Assembly: GCA_028583405.1 (NCBI GenBank)
Contig: CM053260.1
Location: 24,276,647 to 24,340,646, forward strand
Reading direction: 5' to 3'
DNA: 64,000 nt
DNA from: Pogonophryne albipinna
Lineage: Eukaryota > Chordata > Actinopteri > Perciformes > Artedidraconidae
Of this stretch, positions 25,260 to 37,062 are shown piece after piece. How positions within the stretch are numbered: position 1 is the first letter of the stretch; every line of letters starts with the position of its first letter. The notes below the pieces were generated by a model. The model did no database searches and was not told where the DNA came from. It worked only from the letters and a program-made list of their open reading frames with translations. Made by a program: the position numbers and the translations under genes.

Positions 25260-27254
25260 ACTGCAGACAAAATATATGACCACTTTCATATAAATTATGG
25301 TTTGTTTGTCTGTGTGTTCGTCTGTAGTTTATTAGAATAATGTGGCGTATACACAAAGTCTTTTATCCACTCTCCCCTCTTGCTGGTAATGCAATAAATC
25401 ATACAATTATATGACCAATTATATCAAAAGCACTCATGTAAAAACCGACTGTGCCACTCCCTTTGATAAGTCATAATGAATGCAAAAGGAAGGATGGAGC
25501 AGAAGTGCTTTGTCTCTGACACGAGTGTCTAAAAGCAATGATGTCAGAGTCATGACATTACAATATGTAAGACGCTAATCTTTATTCCACTGAAAGCATT
25601 TCCAGGCTTTGGTTAAATTTGACATAAAGTGAAAATGAAAACACATCACTGAGTTGTCATGGACACAGTGTACAGACAAACACATCAAACACATGGTTTG
25701 TATATTTAAAAAACTGAAACTAACTGTAGCTGTGATGATCAATTTTGACGCCAGACATGGTTGCATTTGTGGCTTGACAAGCGCAATCCGTCATTATTCT
25801 CTTGGTATTTTAGTCATTATAGTACCTGTGCTACCAGAGGGGTTCATGACTGAATCTGATCTGTTGTTCAACATACAGTACGGGTCATACAAAAGGGAAA
25901 GGTTTGGCAGGAGGGAGCGATGATTCATCCCAATTGTTAATCTGACCTGTAACTGACTTTGAGACATGGGCTCCGTTTTTCTAACACAATTAACACATGG
26001 CTAACCCTTACAGTCATATAGCATCTGCATGTAAGGAATGCATCAGATTCAGAGAGAAGACAACATGCAGCCACCATCTGTGTGGGTGCACAGATTGTGA
26101 GATTCATAGTCGTACAAGTGTTCGTGAGTATTCTCATGTGCAGATTCAGGCCTTCCCTGGGCGGCGATGTGTGGGCACAATGGTCTGCAGTTTTCTCATC
26201 TGAGGCTCCCAATAGTCCTCTGTGTGTGTGGGCCTTGCCTGTAAACTAATCCTGGCATTCATCAGACATGTCAGAGTGGAGCTAAATATATTAGGAACAA
26301 AGAGTCTCATTATTCCTCTCAGAAGGAATATTCAATCTTGCTTTCATGTCAGAGAGCCAGGTCTATAAGTCTATGAACATTATAGCGGCTTCTTACTGCT
26401 GTTCTGGATCTGGGGAAGTTAACCACTGAAGACGTGATGCCGCTGGGAGTAAAAACACAAGATAAAGATTATTAGTCATTTAAAGCTAAATGTAGAATAC
26501 TGATAGAAGTGCTTTTCACTCTCATCTGACATCCACATATGTTCTCTACAGATTTGGTAAAGTTGACAGTTTAAACTATTGGAGCTCTGACAACGATGAG
26601 TCAATGACAAATGGAGGGTGGTGGGATCTAGTGTGACATAAAAACACACTTTGATATAGCACAACGAGCACCTTCCAGCGTGCTGTGGAAAGACGGTCAT
26701 TCGAACAACTTCCTATTATCCTGTCGGCCATACGTCTGCAGACATGGGATAGGAGAGCATACTGCTGAACCGTCAGCTCGAATATAAGGAATATATTGAT
26801 AACTTGTTGCTCTGCTTTATTTTGAAACTTAATTTACGATGCAGCCTGTGAGTTGATATTTAGGAAATGATCAGGGCTGTTGTAGGAACAAAATAAATAC
26901 ATTATTAAGCTGGTGGAGGGGGGTTATACCCTTAATAAAATGTGTTGTATACATTAATCAGAAAGAACATATTCACCAAGATTTAAGTGGTGATTTAATG
27001 AGAAAAAAATCATAAATTCTCAATAAAAAATAGAGGAATATTCTCTGGGCTTAGTTAGGGGTACACGTTCATGAGATTTGGGGTCCTTTTTTTAAATAAG
27101 ATATCCAAAAGGGTGTATTCAAAATAAAGAAATACGATTAATTGGATTATATTTACAGGAAGTATGAAACATGTTTCCTGTGTCCCTCAATAAATTATGG
27201 AAAATATATAATAAATAATTCCTGATTATGACTGATACATTGTTGTGCGCCGTC
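25260..27254. other. intergenic, nothing recognised
   Basis: Short chance frames only. No conserved exon or repeat terminus found. Confidence 0.55.
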
Positions 27255-27670
27255 AAAAGTGCTAAGTCAGTCATGTTTCATGTTTCTTGTGTCGTCTTTC
27301 ACTTCCTGTTTTGTCACTCATTTGTCACGTCTCATTTCAGGTTCCTTGACTCCCTCTCCCGCGCTCATCAGCACAAGCCCCGCCCCTGATTGTTTTCCCC
27401 TGTTTCCCTTTGTTTGTTGTCAGTTCGTCTTGTCCTGTCCTCATGCCAGAACGCTGCTCATCAGCATTTGCTTATCTTTTTGTAAGTTTTGTTGTGAGCG
27501 TTTTTTGTTGAGCCTTATTGAAGCTCTTTATTTTTGTCACCTCGCAAAGAGTGTTTTTCTTTTTGTATATCCTTTTTGGCAAATAAAAGTGTATTGCTTA
27601 TACTTTACCTCTGGCTCCCGGGTCGTGCATTTGAGTCCTTTTTCCCTTGTGAACACATTTGAATGAAGGA
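27255..27670 (+). repeat. possible solo LTR or LTR fragment
   Basis: The pyrimidine-rich, CCCCGCCCCTGATTGTTTTC-containing sequence has an AATAAA at about 27583 and the words ctggctcccgggtcgtgcat and ttgagtcctttttccctt near its end. This is the layout of common fish LTRs, with a poly(A) signal followed by a short R/U5 (family knowledge). I could not fix TG...CA ends or a target duplication. The 135-codon frame over it has no domain. Confidence 0.4.
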
Positions 27671-28618
27671 CATTTGTGACTTTGTATAGCACCTCAAGTA
27701 GAGCCTCAGAGTTTTGTCTGACAAACATATGACTTAATTCAATCAGAGAATATCCACATTTCTTCTCTTAAGGTGTTTTATTATTTGCTTTAAACAGCAT
27801 TTCTACTTCTCTGTCTCAGCATTTCTACTTCTCTGTCTCTAATTTGTAATTTCTTTCCTACAACTGCCACACTATTGTTGACATGTATGTTGTAACTACT
27901 TTATAAAAGAGAGGTCCCACCTCCTGACTTTTTGCTGCGTGACAACAGGTATTGGTACAGCACCCTAATATGAGGTAGAGATCTACTTCACTAAAAATAA
28001 AAGACAATTATGCTGGTTTAATGGCCTGCATATTCCCAGTGGAAATAGTCTGATTAGAACAGCTGCAGCGATATTCTAATTAGGCCTTGTCATTTTGTGG
28101 TACAACTTGTTACCCTATGAAGGAAAAATAATAAGTTCTGCATTAATTGGACCTTGATTGCGAATTATGGTGATAACATTAATGATAACGTTCCCGCATG
28201 GTTTTCAGTTATTCATTTTCTCTCATGCTCCTCAACAAGCTGTGTATTAAAACAAAAGTGATTGAATATCCAGCCACATTCAGCTGGTCCCCATATAAAC
28301 ACTGTGCACGGAGATGAGGATCACTTCAGCACATCCCCTTGGTTACGGCATAATCAATATGCAGAGCGTACACAAATGACTGGGGAAATTATCTGCCAGT
28401 TGTTTTGATTTGTGGAGATAAATGCAAGAGGAGTTCTTTCTTAAACACGTTGCTGTTGGAGCTAATCCCACTGAAGAGCGATATCCAAGGAGGTGGTGGT
28501 GTGAAGTCACCTTTTTGACCTACAGGACATGTTTTGTAAGCTGCTTTAACTGCGGGTAATCCATCGGGTTCATTAGGGTTGGACGATTTCTGGCCTAACT
28601 TTCACTACCTAGTTATCT
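27671..28618. other. intergenic, nothing recognised
   Basis: No supported feature. A short direct repeat of agcatttctacttctctgtct occurs at about 27796 and 27818. Confidence 0.55.
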
Positions 28619-28626
28619 AAACCAGT

Positions 28627-30344
28627 CATGGGCGTAGGAAGCATCCTGAATGTGGGGGGGACATTTTTAACGGGGGGTGTGGGGGTCGCCTTTCCTGTAT
28701 TCTGGTGCGTTTTAACAGGTGGTTTGATACTTTTATGTGGCTATACTAGCATGAGGGAAATGATGGGTACATTTTGTAATTTCATCCAGTAGTAAAGAAA
28801 GGAAACACATTTGATTATTAATTCAGAGCCGTCTTTGAATTAATAAAAAGCAGTTTAAATGCCCATTTTTTGTACATTTATATACAACAATAAATATTTG
28901 TGAGTGCATTGAGAGATATTGTTGTGGAGAGTCATTTATATATAAATCGCAAAATACATTTGTGAATCCTTCTGTGAGCATTTATTAATATTGAGACTGA
29001 TCTGACTCCATACAGATGTTAAGTTCACCTAGGAATGGTATCATTGACTTAAATGTTGCTCTTCCGTCTATATTGGTCACATGATGCCCCTTGACTGAAA
29101 TGCTTCCTGTTCAATATCCCCACTGATTTCCTTAACATTCTGGGATGAGAGTCCACATCACAATTGACTCTAAACTGTCATTTCCCTTTCATCACTCACC
29201 TCAGCAACGGACCTCTCTCCACTGTCCCTGTGTTCTGCCTCTGACTCACTCTCAAGCGCCTAGATGTCAAGAGAGGTGCAGTGATCACTATTTATTGAGC
29301 AGTATACTCTTTCACATTGAATCATAACAAGTCATACTGAATGTAAATACAACTGACTCTAAAGTAAGTCTCAGTCTGTGACATTGGACATTTTGAAGAC
29401 TCAAAGTCCCAAGCAGTAGGTAGAATATTAGCTAGTCTATGTAATGTGCACAGAAAATAAACATTTAACTGAATACTGGGATGGAAATGGCCTATAAGCA
29501 CTCAGTAAAACATAAACACACACAACAAGCTTCTGAATGATAAGAAGTATAATTAAAACATAATGCACATTACCATTTTGAGAGAGAGTACCTAAGTTAA
29601 AGAACTCAGAAAATAATCTCTTATCGAACTGAGGCTCCAGTAAAACACACTGACTGCGTCTACATGGACATCATGGTGTTTACATGAGCACAGAGAGATC
29701 GGGTTATTCATCTTCCCTGTTTACATGATAAATACTAGTAACCTGGCATTTCGATGCCTTTTCTCATCTAAACTATTCAGTATTTGTATCTCTCTATCAT
29801 GACATAAAGACGAAACTCCTCTCGAGAAGTGAGACGCTGCCGCCGCCATCACTGTTAACTGATTAACTGCTACCATCTGATGACTTACTTTCCTCTTCTT
29901 TGAAAAAAATGTTCTTATGTCCATGTTGTCTGGGGGAGAAAACATATCAAACCAAGAGATCGTCAGATTTGATTTTCGCTTTATTAACCATGTCCTGAAC
30001 ACTTGGTGTGTGTGCCTTACCTCCGCTACCGGCATCGCTTCATACAACAGATCTGAGCTGTCAACAACACTCCTTGAACATGCGCGCGCTATGGGAGAAT
30101 CTGCCTTGGTACAAAGCAGCAGTGAAAACATGGTACGGAGTTTCATTGATTTGAGCATTCTCTCAATAAGCAAGTGGAATGGATTTGATATGAAGCACTG
30201 ACACAGCGCTCTACAAAGTGCGGCGAGTGGATAGACCGATTCACGGACTTTCCACATGGTAAGAGTGGGGGGGGGTCTAAACTAATCATTTCAAAAAGTG
30301 GGGGGGACTTGTCCCACCCTCATATAATGGCTGCGACGCCCATG
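28627..30344 (-). mobile_element. hAT-type element, 1.7 kb, perfect 8-bp target duplication
   Basis: The flanks 28619-28626 and 30345-30352 are both AAACCAGT. The termini CATGGGCG and CGCCCATG are inverted; the wider ends (CATGGGCGTAGGAAGC against the inverse of TGCGACGCCCATG) match imperfectly. G-runs lie just inside both ends (28655-28685, 30267-30306). Most of a transposase is missing, but a first-exon remnant is present at 29889-29924. Confidence 0.85.
29883..29924 (-). pseudogene. remnant first coding exon of a hAT transposase
   Basis: ATG at 29924 gives MDIRTFFSKKRK followed at once by the donor-like GTAAGT. MDIRxFF with a following KKRK is the usual N-terminus of TTF/ZMYM-type hAT transposases in fish (family knowledge). 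No RNase-H-like domain follows. The longer 178-codon frame around it (29721-30257) is mostly incidental. Confidence 0.45.
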
Positions 30345-30473
30345 AAACCAGTCTGTGTACAATGGTTCTTTAAAGTTCATGGCAAATGTGAAGAAATCAA
30401 TAAATTAACGAGAATTATTCGGACTTTTTGCACTTTTAATTGTTAAAAGAATATCACATAAGAGAAGAAGAAG

Positions 30474-30640
30474 AAGATGGACCTTTATTAATCCCCCGAG
30501 GGGGAAATTCAGTTTCCACTCTGTCATACACACACATGCGTTTTTATACAGGTACATACACACAGTACACACTTTTTACATCATGCACATACATATACAA
30601 ATACACACACAGTTATGTGCACACATGCACATGCAGTTGA
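30474..30640. repeat. dispersed repeat tail plus CA-rich tract
   Basis: cctttattaatcccccgagg followed by ggaaattcag is a widespread fish repeat motif. It also appears in weaker form at 40708-40730 (tttatcgcaaggggaaattc) and 46690-46720. It is followed by an irregular CACA/CATA-rich tract. Confidence 0.5.
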
Positions 30641-31149
30641 GAGGTCAGAGCGGAGGGAGCCAGTCTAGCCGGCGCCAAGGCATAATCAACTGTAGCTACT
30701 TCAATTAGCATGAACTCATTTAAGGAAGATGTAACATTGAAGTAATGCTTGTTTCCAGAATTAACACAATGTTTCTGCTGGATGCTTCAAAGCTGTGACT
30801 GGACTGGTAATGGGATTGTCAAAGCTTAGTTTGCACAGAAACACTCGGGATGGACTGTCTGTCAGCGAGGTGTTGCACACGACTTACAGTAAAGGGGGAC
30901 TTATCATCAAACAAATCTGGAGTGCCTACCAACCTGTATAGTGTACACAAAAAACTGTCTTTTGTGTGTATCTTTGATAAGAAGACATGAGATTCAACGC
31001 TTTGATTTGGCTCCCCTTATAATGTCACATACAGGCTCCTTAGAGTATACCACTCTCTATCTGAGTATCTCCACCTACGACTACCTTTGTAAAGGTGCAG
31101 CATATTTCCAACAAGCCAAAAAGAGCTGACTGGGCATTGTGGGAAGTTC
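30641..31149. other. intergenic, nothing recognised
   Basis: No supported feature. Confidence 0.55.
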
Positions 31150-31345
31150 TTAAAGGGACAGGCGCAAAGATAAACGGAGCGTTTCAGACAGGGTTGATAC
31201 AGGTATATCTAAACAGACAGTTTGAGAAAAATAATGTGTTTTTTAAACAATAAATCATTAAAAACCTTTTATGGAGGAAGCTCAGATTATAAGTACGATC
31301 CTGAAAATAAGCAGGATATCTTACATTTAAAAACGGTTTTACACG
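31150..31345 (-). repeat. possible family A MITE in reverse orientation
   Basis: The left end ttaaagggacaggcgcaaag and the words gagaaaaataatgtgttttt and cctgaaaataagcaggatat look like a degraded, reversed family A copy. Weak. Confidence 0.35.
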
Positions 31346-31399
31346 AACAGCAATTGCCTTCAACAACTTTCAAACATCATTGTCAACACAGTAACATGC

Positions 31400-34300
31400 T
31401 CCACTAAGTATTTAGACTTATGAGGTAAAGTAAAGACTGCAATGGGCTATAAAACAATATGTTCATTATTACATCTCTTGCCATTTTATGTACATCCTCT
31501 TAATTCCACTTAATCACCGATAAGCACACTGAAGAGGGGATGTTCATTTTGTTCACTGTAAAATAAGTGTCTGTGTTAAGATGTGCATGTGTATAGGTCT
31601 GATCATCGGTGAGAGCAGCTGCGGAGGCGGCTTCCTGCTGAGCCTGCTGCTGGTGTCCTGGGCCAAATATATCTTAACATCTGCTATGGGAGGAACCAGT
31701 TTGAAAGAAACACATTCAATTCCCCTCCTCTATTGATGAAGTGAAGCTGTAAAACATAATCTACTCGATTAGACACACTGTAAAAAAAAAGAGGCAGGTT
31801 ATAGTAAGGTATTTAGTGTGTTCAAGAGTCACATATGTTTAAAAAAAACTTTCTAATTATATTCTGCAGAACAAAATTGAACACTTGTTTTTAGTGATTT
31901 TACTATTATGAAGAAACAATGTTTTCTGGCTACTGACTAACCTCATGACCTCAAGGGAAGATTCAATACACGCTGTTTAATCTCTTAATATCAAGTCAAT
32001 ACACATGTGTGTTTGGGCTTCACAGAAAAAACTGATTTCATATATTTACAACAAAGTCAAGTGTAAAAAAGAAATTCAAATTGGTCTTTGAAATGCCTTT
32101 GCCAGCTGTTTTTAATTATCCTTCACTTGGCTGCAGGATTCAAGGCAAGGACATCTGCTCCCCTCATCAGAGAGGCGCTCTATTTCGGAATAAATGGACT
32201 GCCAATTGTAATTTCTCCACTAGTCACTCATCCTGAAAAAGAAAAAGTGTCTCGCTTCTTTATCAATGTGATGCCTGGCCCTTTGTATCTTTTGTCCTTC
32301 CTGCTTCACTTGGCATTTAGACATTTAGGTGGGAGTCTTATTCACCTAAATTAAAGTGTAGCTGCATGACTGTTTTTTGTAAGGATTAAACACACAATAT
32401 TTAAGGAGTCAATTTGTGATCTTTAACGAAGATAATATGCATATTATTTGACCTTTGGTTAAAATCTGTATGGCTCTTTTTTAATGCTAGGATAAGCTTA
32501 ACCAATGCCTGCTGTAACTTTACATTAGATGGAATAGGTGTATTTCAGAGTGACACCTGCAGACATACACTACAAACCTGCCTCTTTGTTGGTTCCCCTT
32601 GTTTGCCCTTTTGTAATAAAGCCATTGCAATGTTTATCTGTGATAAACTAAAATGCAGGTTGACAGTAGAACTGAAGGTCATAAAATCTATGAACTGATA
32701 AACTCATTTCAGTCACACGGCAATAACTCTAGTTCAACATTTAGGAAGATTAATATGTTTCTTAAAGTGAAGTTTGCACCAACTAGAAGTGACATAAAAA
32801 GGAAATGCATATTTGGGTCACACCTTTTCTTTGAATTTACTTAAAATGAACGCTCTATTTTAAGAAGGATGAGATCATAAACGTATGATATGTTGCTTCT
32901 CTGGTTTTGGCATGATACATCATGTTGCAATATTTCTAGGGGTTTCATTTATTTTGCATTTTTCAAAGTGTGGAAGTAGTCACCATGTGAAAATATAGCA
33001 ATATGACTGTCACCATATTTTTTCTAAGAAGAAAACAAGGACAACACCCGAACCAGACAACACCGTTCTATCAATCACAACATACCACTGACCTAAAGCA
33101 TGCGTTGCCAAGTTAATGTAAATGGGAACATAATTTGCACAATAAACATCACGCTATGCTACGAGAAGAGCGATTGAGACCATCAACAGCAACAAATAAA
33201 GGTTTAATGGGTCAGTAAATCAAGTGAGAAGTATGGTCCTTTTCTCATACACTTCTATACAAACAGATTTCCTTTTTTTTACAAATTGTAGAGTTGCTCC
33301 CTGTTGGATATTTTGCAGGTTTAAGGCACTTTCGCATTGGTTACATTTTCCTCGAAGTTGGCGCCTTGTGTTTGTTGCGTTTCCAATGTGAAGCCAAGGT
33401 GTACCTCCAATACCATTTGAGATAATGAGGACAATAGTGTTGCTAAGACAGGTATTTCATTAGATGCAGGACTGGAAGGATACATTCTCTTGTCAATAAA
33501 TAATTCAAAACCCCTGCGTTGTAAGGCGTCCTTGATATATTTGTTGGGGGGGGGTGTGGAGCGGAATGGGGAAGTTCACCTCATGTGATTAGCTGGTGGT
33601 TGCTAGGTGACTATACTGGAAAGGAGCCAGCCATTTGCAGCTCATCAACAGTCGGGATTTGAGTCTTTGTGCTTCTGAGCCACCGCTGCTGTCCAAACCG
33701 TGTCCTGTCCAGTTGCTATAGGGATTACAGGGACATCTGAAAAATGACATGAGTCACGCATTTGCAGAGAGGTTGTTTTTGTTGTACTCGTAGTGGTATC
33801 TGGTTTATCCAAAACGCAAAATAAACAGGGCCTTAAGTGGAAAGGATCAATGGGTTTCTTCATGTTTACACATATCATGGGCTATATAAGCAGAGGTGAA
33901 ATACCAAACCACTGCACACACGATTTATCTGATTTATCTAAAGGGAGACATCCTGACCCAGAACTTTCTTTACATTGCTCTACTCTGGTTTGAGAAATGC
34001 CTGTTTTTTTTCTGTATAATCGCTGTAGCCTACTAGTTTTTCTTCAGGCACAGTGCATGTATATCCAGCCACATTTCCCCAGGGCAGTACAGTATTTCAG
34101 ATATAAAAACATATTTGTAATGCTCCTCTGAGTTTCTTGTTCTTCCTTCTTTCCCTCAGACTGATCAGGTGTATCACACACCTTGCAGATGTCAATAATT
34201 TTTTTTTTTAATATTATACTTCCTGTGTATCCATATACCACATTCAACTGCAATATGACGAGCTCAAACGCATAGTAAGACATGTTGAGTTAATTTAGAA

Positions 34301-35070
34301 GACAGATCCACTTTGAACACTGTGTTCAGTAAAGCTATTGCTAGCAGCTAATTAGCTTAGCCTAGCAAAATGTCTTGTTGTGGTTCTAGGAGGGGTTATG
34401 TTCTCAAATATTTGTTAATGTCACATTGACAACAAGATAGCAAGTTGCCGTAAGTTATGGTCCAATTGTTAAAGTTGTGTTTTAATGCACTTAGTGGTGA
34501 CCAGATCAGGATAAATGTAAAGCCCATTTTGAAAACAAATAATCTCAGGTTGCCCTCACAAAGGAGAAAATATGGGTCAAAACAACACCACTCCACTTCC
34601 ACAACCGTGGACAGCAGTCTCCGATCGGAGTGCACTCTCTCCCACCCCCCATTTATTCTCTCTCAGGCCTATTGAGGCTGCAGCACTGTTCCCATTACTG
34701 GATTATCACGGTCTCCATCCTAATTAACCCAGATGTGGATATTAATAAAATGAAAGCAGGTCTAGACTGGAAACGGGGCGGATTGAACAGAGAAGGTCCT
34801 GATTTCAGAAAGATCTGTCACACTCAAGTGGGACACCTACGCCCCTCCTCTGACAGGGGAATAGAGTCTGTTTCTATATTAAAATACCCCCTGGCCTTTT
34901 GTAATTGGTCCCACCTCCCTTGGTGTTTGAGAGCAATGAGAAGCTGAGAATATCCACAGGAGGGGAAACCGCATTGCATGAAGAAAGAAGACAAATGTCA
35001 AGCTGATGGAAACATATGACAGCTATCACTTTTTGCTTTTTTTGTGTTTTCTTTTTGACTTTTGTCTACA
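31400..35070. other. intergenic, nothing recognised
   Basis: A 3.7-kb stretch with chance frames only (such as 32088-32354, 34044-34283, 34630-34947). None shows a domain or convincing splice context. Confidence 0.55.
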
Positions 35071-35152
35071 TTAAAGGTGGGGTAGGTAAGTTTGAGAAAC
35101 CGGCTCGAGATACACTTTTTGTTATTTTCCATGGAATCCGTTTAGCCGGGCC

Positions 35153-35223
35153 GACAGACAGGGCGGCAAACCAATCCGTTTAGCCGGGCCGGCTAAACGG
35201 ATTGGATTGCCGCCCTGTCTGTC
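35153..35223. repeat. 71-bp near-perfect palindrome
   Basis: The arms 35153-35187 and 35189-35223 (35 nt each) around a single central G are inverse copies with one mismatch. Outer ends are gacagacagggcggca / tgccgccctgtctgtc; the centre is tttagccgg-g-ccggctaaa. The arm part aatccgtttagccgggcc is also repeated directly just upstream (35135-35152). Confidence 0.9.
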
Positions 35224-35503
35224 AGCCTTCCATCTCGTGCACGCACAAATGTATCTCGTGCCCTCATTGGGCGTGCCGTCATTGGGCGTGCATTGCAGCA
35301 GTACTTCAATGACTCGCCAGCAACAGGCGGCCACTTTCACCATGGCAGAGTTAGGTTCAACATCGTCTACTGGTCGCAAAAGAAATAATGTAACGGAGCA
35401 AATTAGGAACAAAAACAAAGTGGAAACTAGGAGAATTCAAACCAGAGTCAATATCGGAGTTGCTTTTCAACGATGGCGACTACTGATGGAACACACCTAT
35501 GGG

Positions 35504-35895
35504 GGTTATTCCCTATCTTTATTCAAGAGCGTGGTATTTAAATTTGAGAGCATACTTTATGTATTTATTTCCCTCAAACCCTGTCCTCGCACTCAAATAG
35601 TGCCTGCTTGCACTTAGATTTGCTCTGCTTCTGCTCAAACTGTACGCTTGCAATCAGATATATTGCTGTTTACAGATTTTTTCTGTGCGCGCTCGAAACT
35701 TTTGTGCAACAATCCTGTCAAAATCCCTCCAGGTGTCCTTGCGGGTGCGTTCGCTTTACTTATTACAGCGTCCCGTAAGGGCGGTTACTCTTTGGTTTGT
35801 CTTTGGTGCGATGACAGGGTTTGAGTGAAGGAAATCAATAAAGTATGCTCTCAAATTTAAATACCACGCTCTTGAATAAAGATAGGGAATAACCC
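35504..35895. mobile_element. nested palindromic MITE inside family C element
   Basis: The left arm ATGGGGGTTATTCCCTATCT, continuing through ttcaagagcgtggtatttaa, is inverted at 35812-35895, giving arms of about 80 bp. The flanks ACACACCT and ACACACCG agree at 7 of 8 bases, suggesting a hAT-like 8-bp duplication. The same nested element is in the 53769-54851 sister, so it inserted before the family C copies multiplied. Confidence 0.7.
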
Positions 35896-36259
35896 CCATA
35901 CACACCGAGTTGACATCTGACGCCGTGGTCACTCTTTTTCTCTTGGACAGGTAATTATCTGTTTTGTATGGTTTACAATTCCCCTGAACTATATAGCCAA
36001 CCTAAGTCATGTGCGCGTTCATGTGTGTTGGAGGAGGTGCTCTGTAAGGAAGTCTGAAGGAAGGGGCGGATTCTTTTCGGCTGTGTACTTTCAAATTTTA
36101 GTGCACTCGAGCCGGTTTCTGAAACTTACCTACCCCACCTTTAACTTGACCTAATTTGGGTTGCAATGAATTGTATTATTATAGTTGTGCTATTAAATGT
36201 GCTGGTAATTATATTTCATAGATCTGTCCTGCACGTAATCTGCCCGAATAATTATTTAA

Positions 36260-36616
36260 AGGGGCCCTATTCTGCTCATTTTCAGGTTGATATTAGCATT
36301 TTTTGCCTCTACTGTCACATGTTTACATCCTTAAAATGTTCAAAAAGGTTTTTATTTTTCTCATTCTCACTGCTTGTGCTGCTTTTTACTTTTTACGCTC
36401 CAATAGAAACCAGAGCCCAGTCTGCTCCGTTGTGATTGGTCAACCGCTTAGAGTTGTCCCGCCCCCCCTTAGCCTATCACGTACAATGTGTTGGAGCGCT
36501 AGCCAATATAATTGTTAGTGTTACATAGTGATGTCACTATGGGGGGAGTGTGTGGGAGAGAAAACTCCCTCACTACAGGAAAGGGAGAAACTTAAAAAGC
36601 ATATTATGACATCTTT
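36260..36616 (+). repeat. family A MITE, nearly complete
   Basis: It starts after TTAA (36256-36259) with AGGGGCCCTATTCTGCTCAT. The right end aaaagcatattatgacatct is the decayed inverse of the left. The inner words tgcctctactgtcacatgtt and aaccagagcccagtctgctc are shared with the copies at 11524 and 12150. Confidence 0.6.
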
Positions 36617-37058
36617 GAAACCTGTTGAGCACCATTCCTCTCATGTCTGTCAGTGCTAATGAAACCTCTTCTCCTTCATGTGACAAGTGAGAAATGTGAC
36701 TCTAATGTTCCAGGACAAGATGACAGCTGTGAATCTGGTGGGAAATACACAGAACAAGCCTCCCCTGATGGAGGGACTGGATTTTACAAGTTAAAGGACA
36801 GAACGTAACTTCAACAAGTGTCTCTCTCTGACAAATACAACTTGGTTTTCCTGCCTTGAGATTTATTTTCATTGCAGCATCTTACATTGAGTGGGAGACC
36901 AGGAGACACTGGAGGGACGAACAGGAAACAATGGCGGCTCAGACGTGACTCACCCATCTGATTGTGTTTATGGTGCATTAACAAGTTGCATTGTCTGTCT
37001 AATGAGTGCTTAAATGAACAGGGATGTTAGGGAAACTGAAAACAGAGCAAGACCTAAC
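36617..37058. other. intergenic, nothing recognised
   Basis: No supported feature in this 440-bp stretch. Confidence 0.55.
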
Positions 37059-37062
37059 TTAA

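Larger units (their letters stand above)
35075..36140 (+). mobile_element. TTAA-flanked element, family C, 1066 bp
   Basis: TTAA at 35071-35074 and 36141-36144. The termini AGGTGGGGTAGGTAAGTTTG, then AGAAACCGGCTCGAG, are inverted at the right end as CTCGAGCCGGTTTCTGAAAC and TTACCTACCCCACCT, about 35 bp with one small difference. It carries a frame from 35342 (MAELGSTSSTGRKRNNVTEQ, then RVNIGVAFQRWRLL) that resembles a short N-terminal segment seen in transposon-associated fish proteins; no transposase domain is present. A 71-bp palindrome (35153-35223) and a nested 400-bp element (35503-35900) lie inside. Sister copies are at 53769 and 10114. TTAA targeting suggests mobilisation by a piggyBac-like transposase. 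Confidence 0.85.

Noticed and set aside
29721..30257. 178-codon minus-strand gene
   Set aside because: Only the MDIRTFFSKKRK part is recognisable and it ends in a splice donor. The rest of the frame crosses unrelated element sequence.
20000..37000. SUMF1 exons on the plus strand between itpr1 and setmar
   Set aside because: Looked for conserved SUMF1 strings in the visible frames and found none. Short exons could still be missed.
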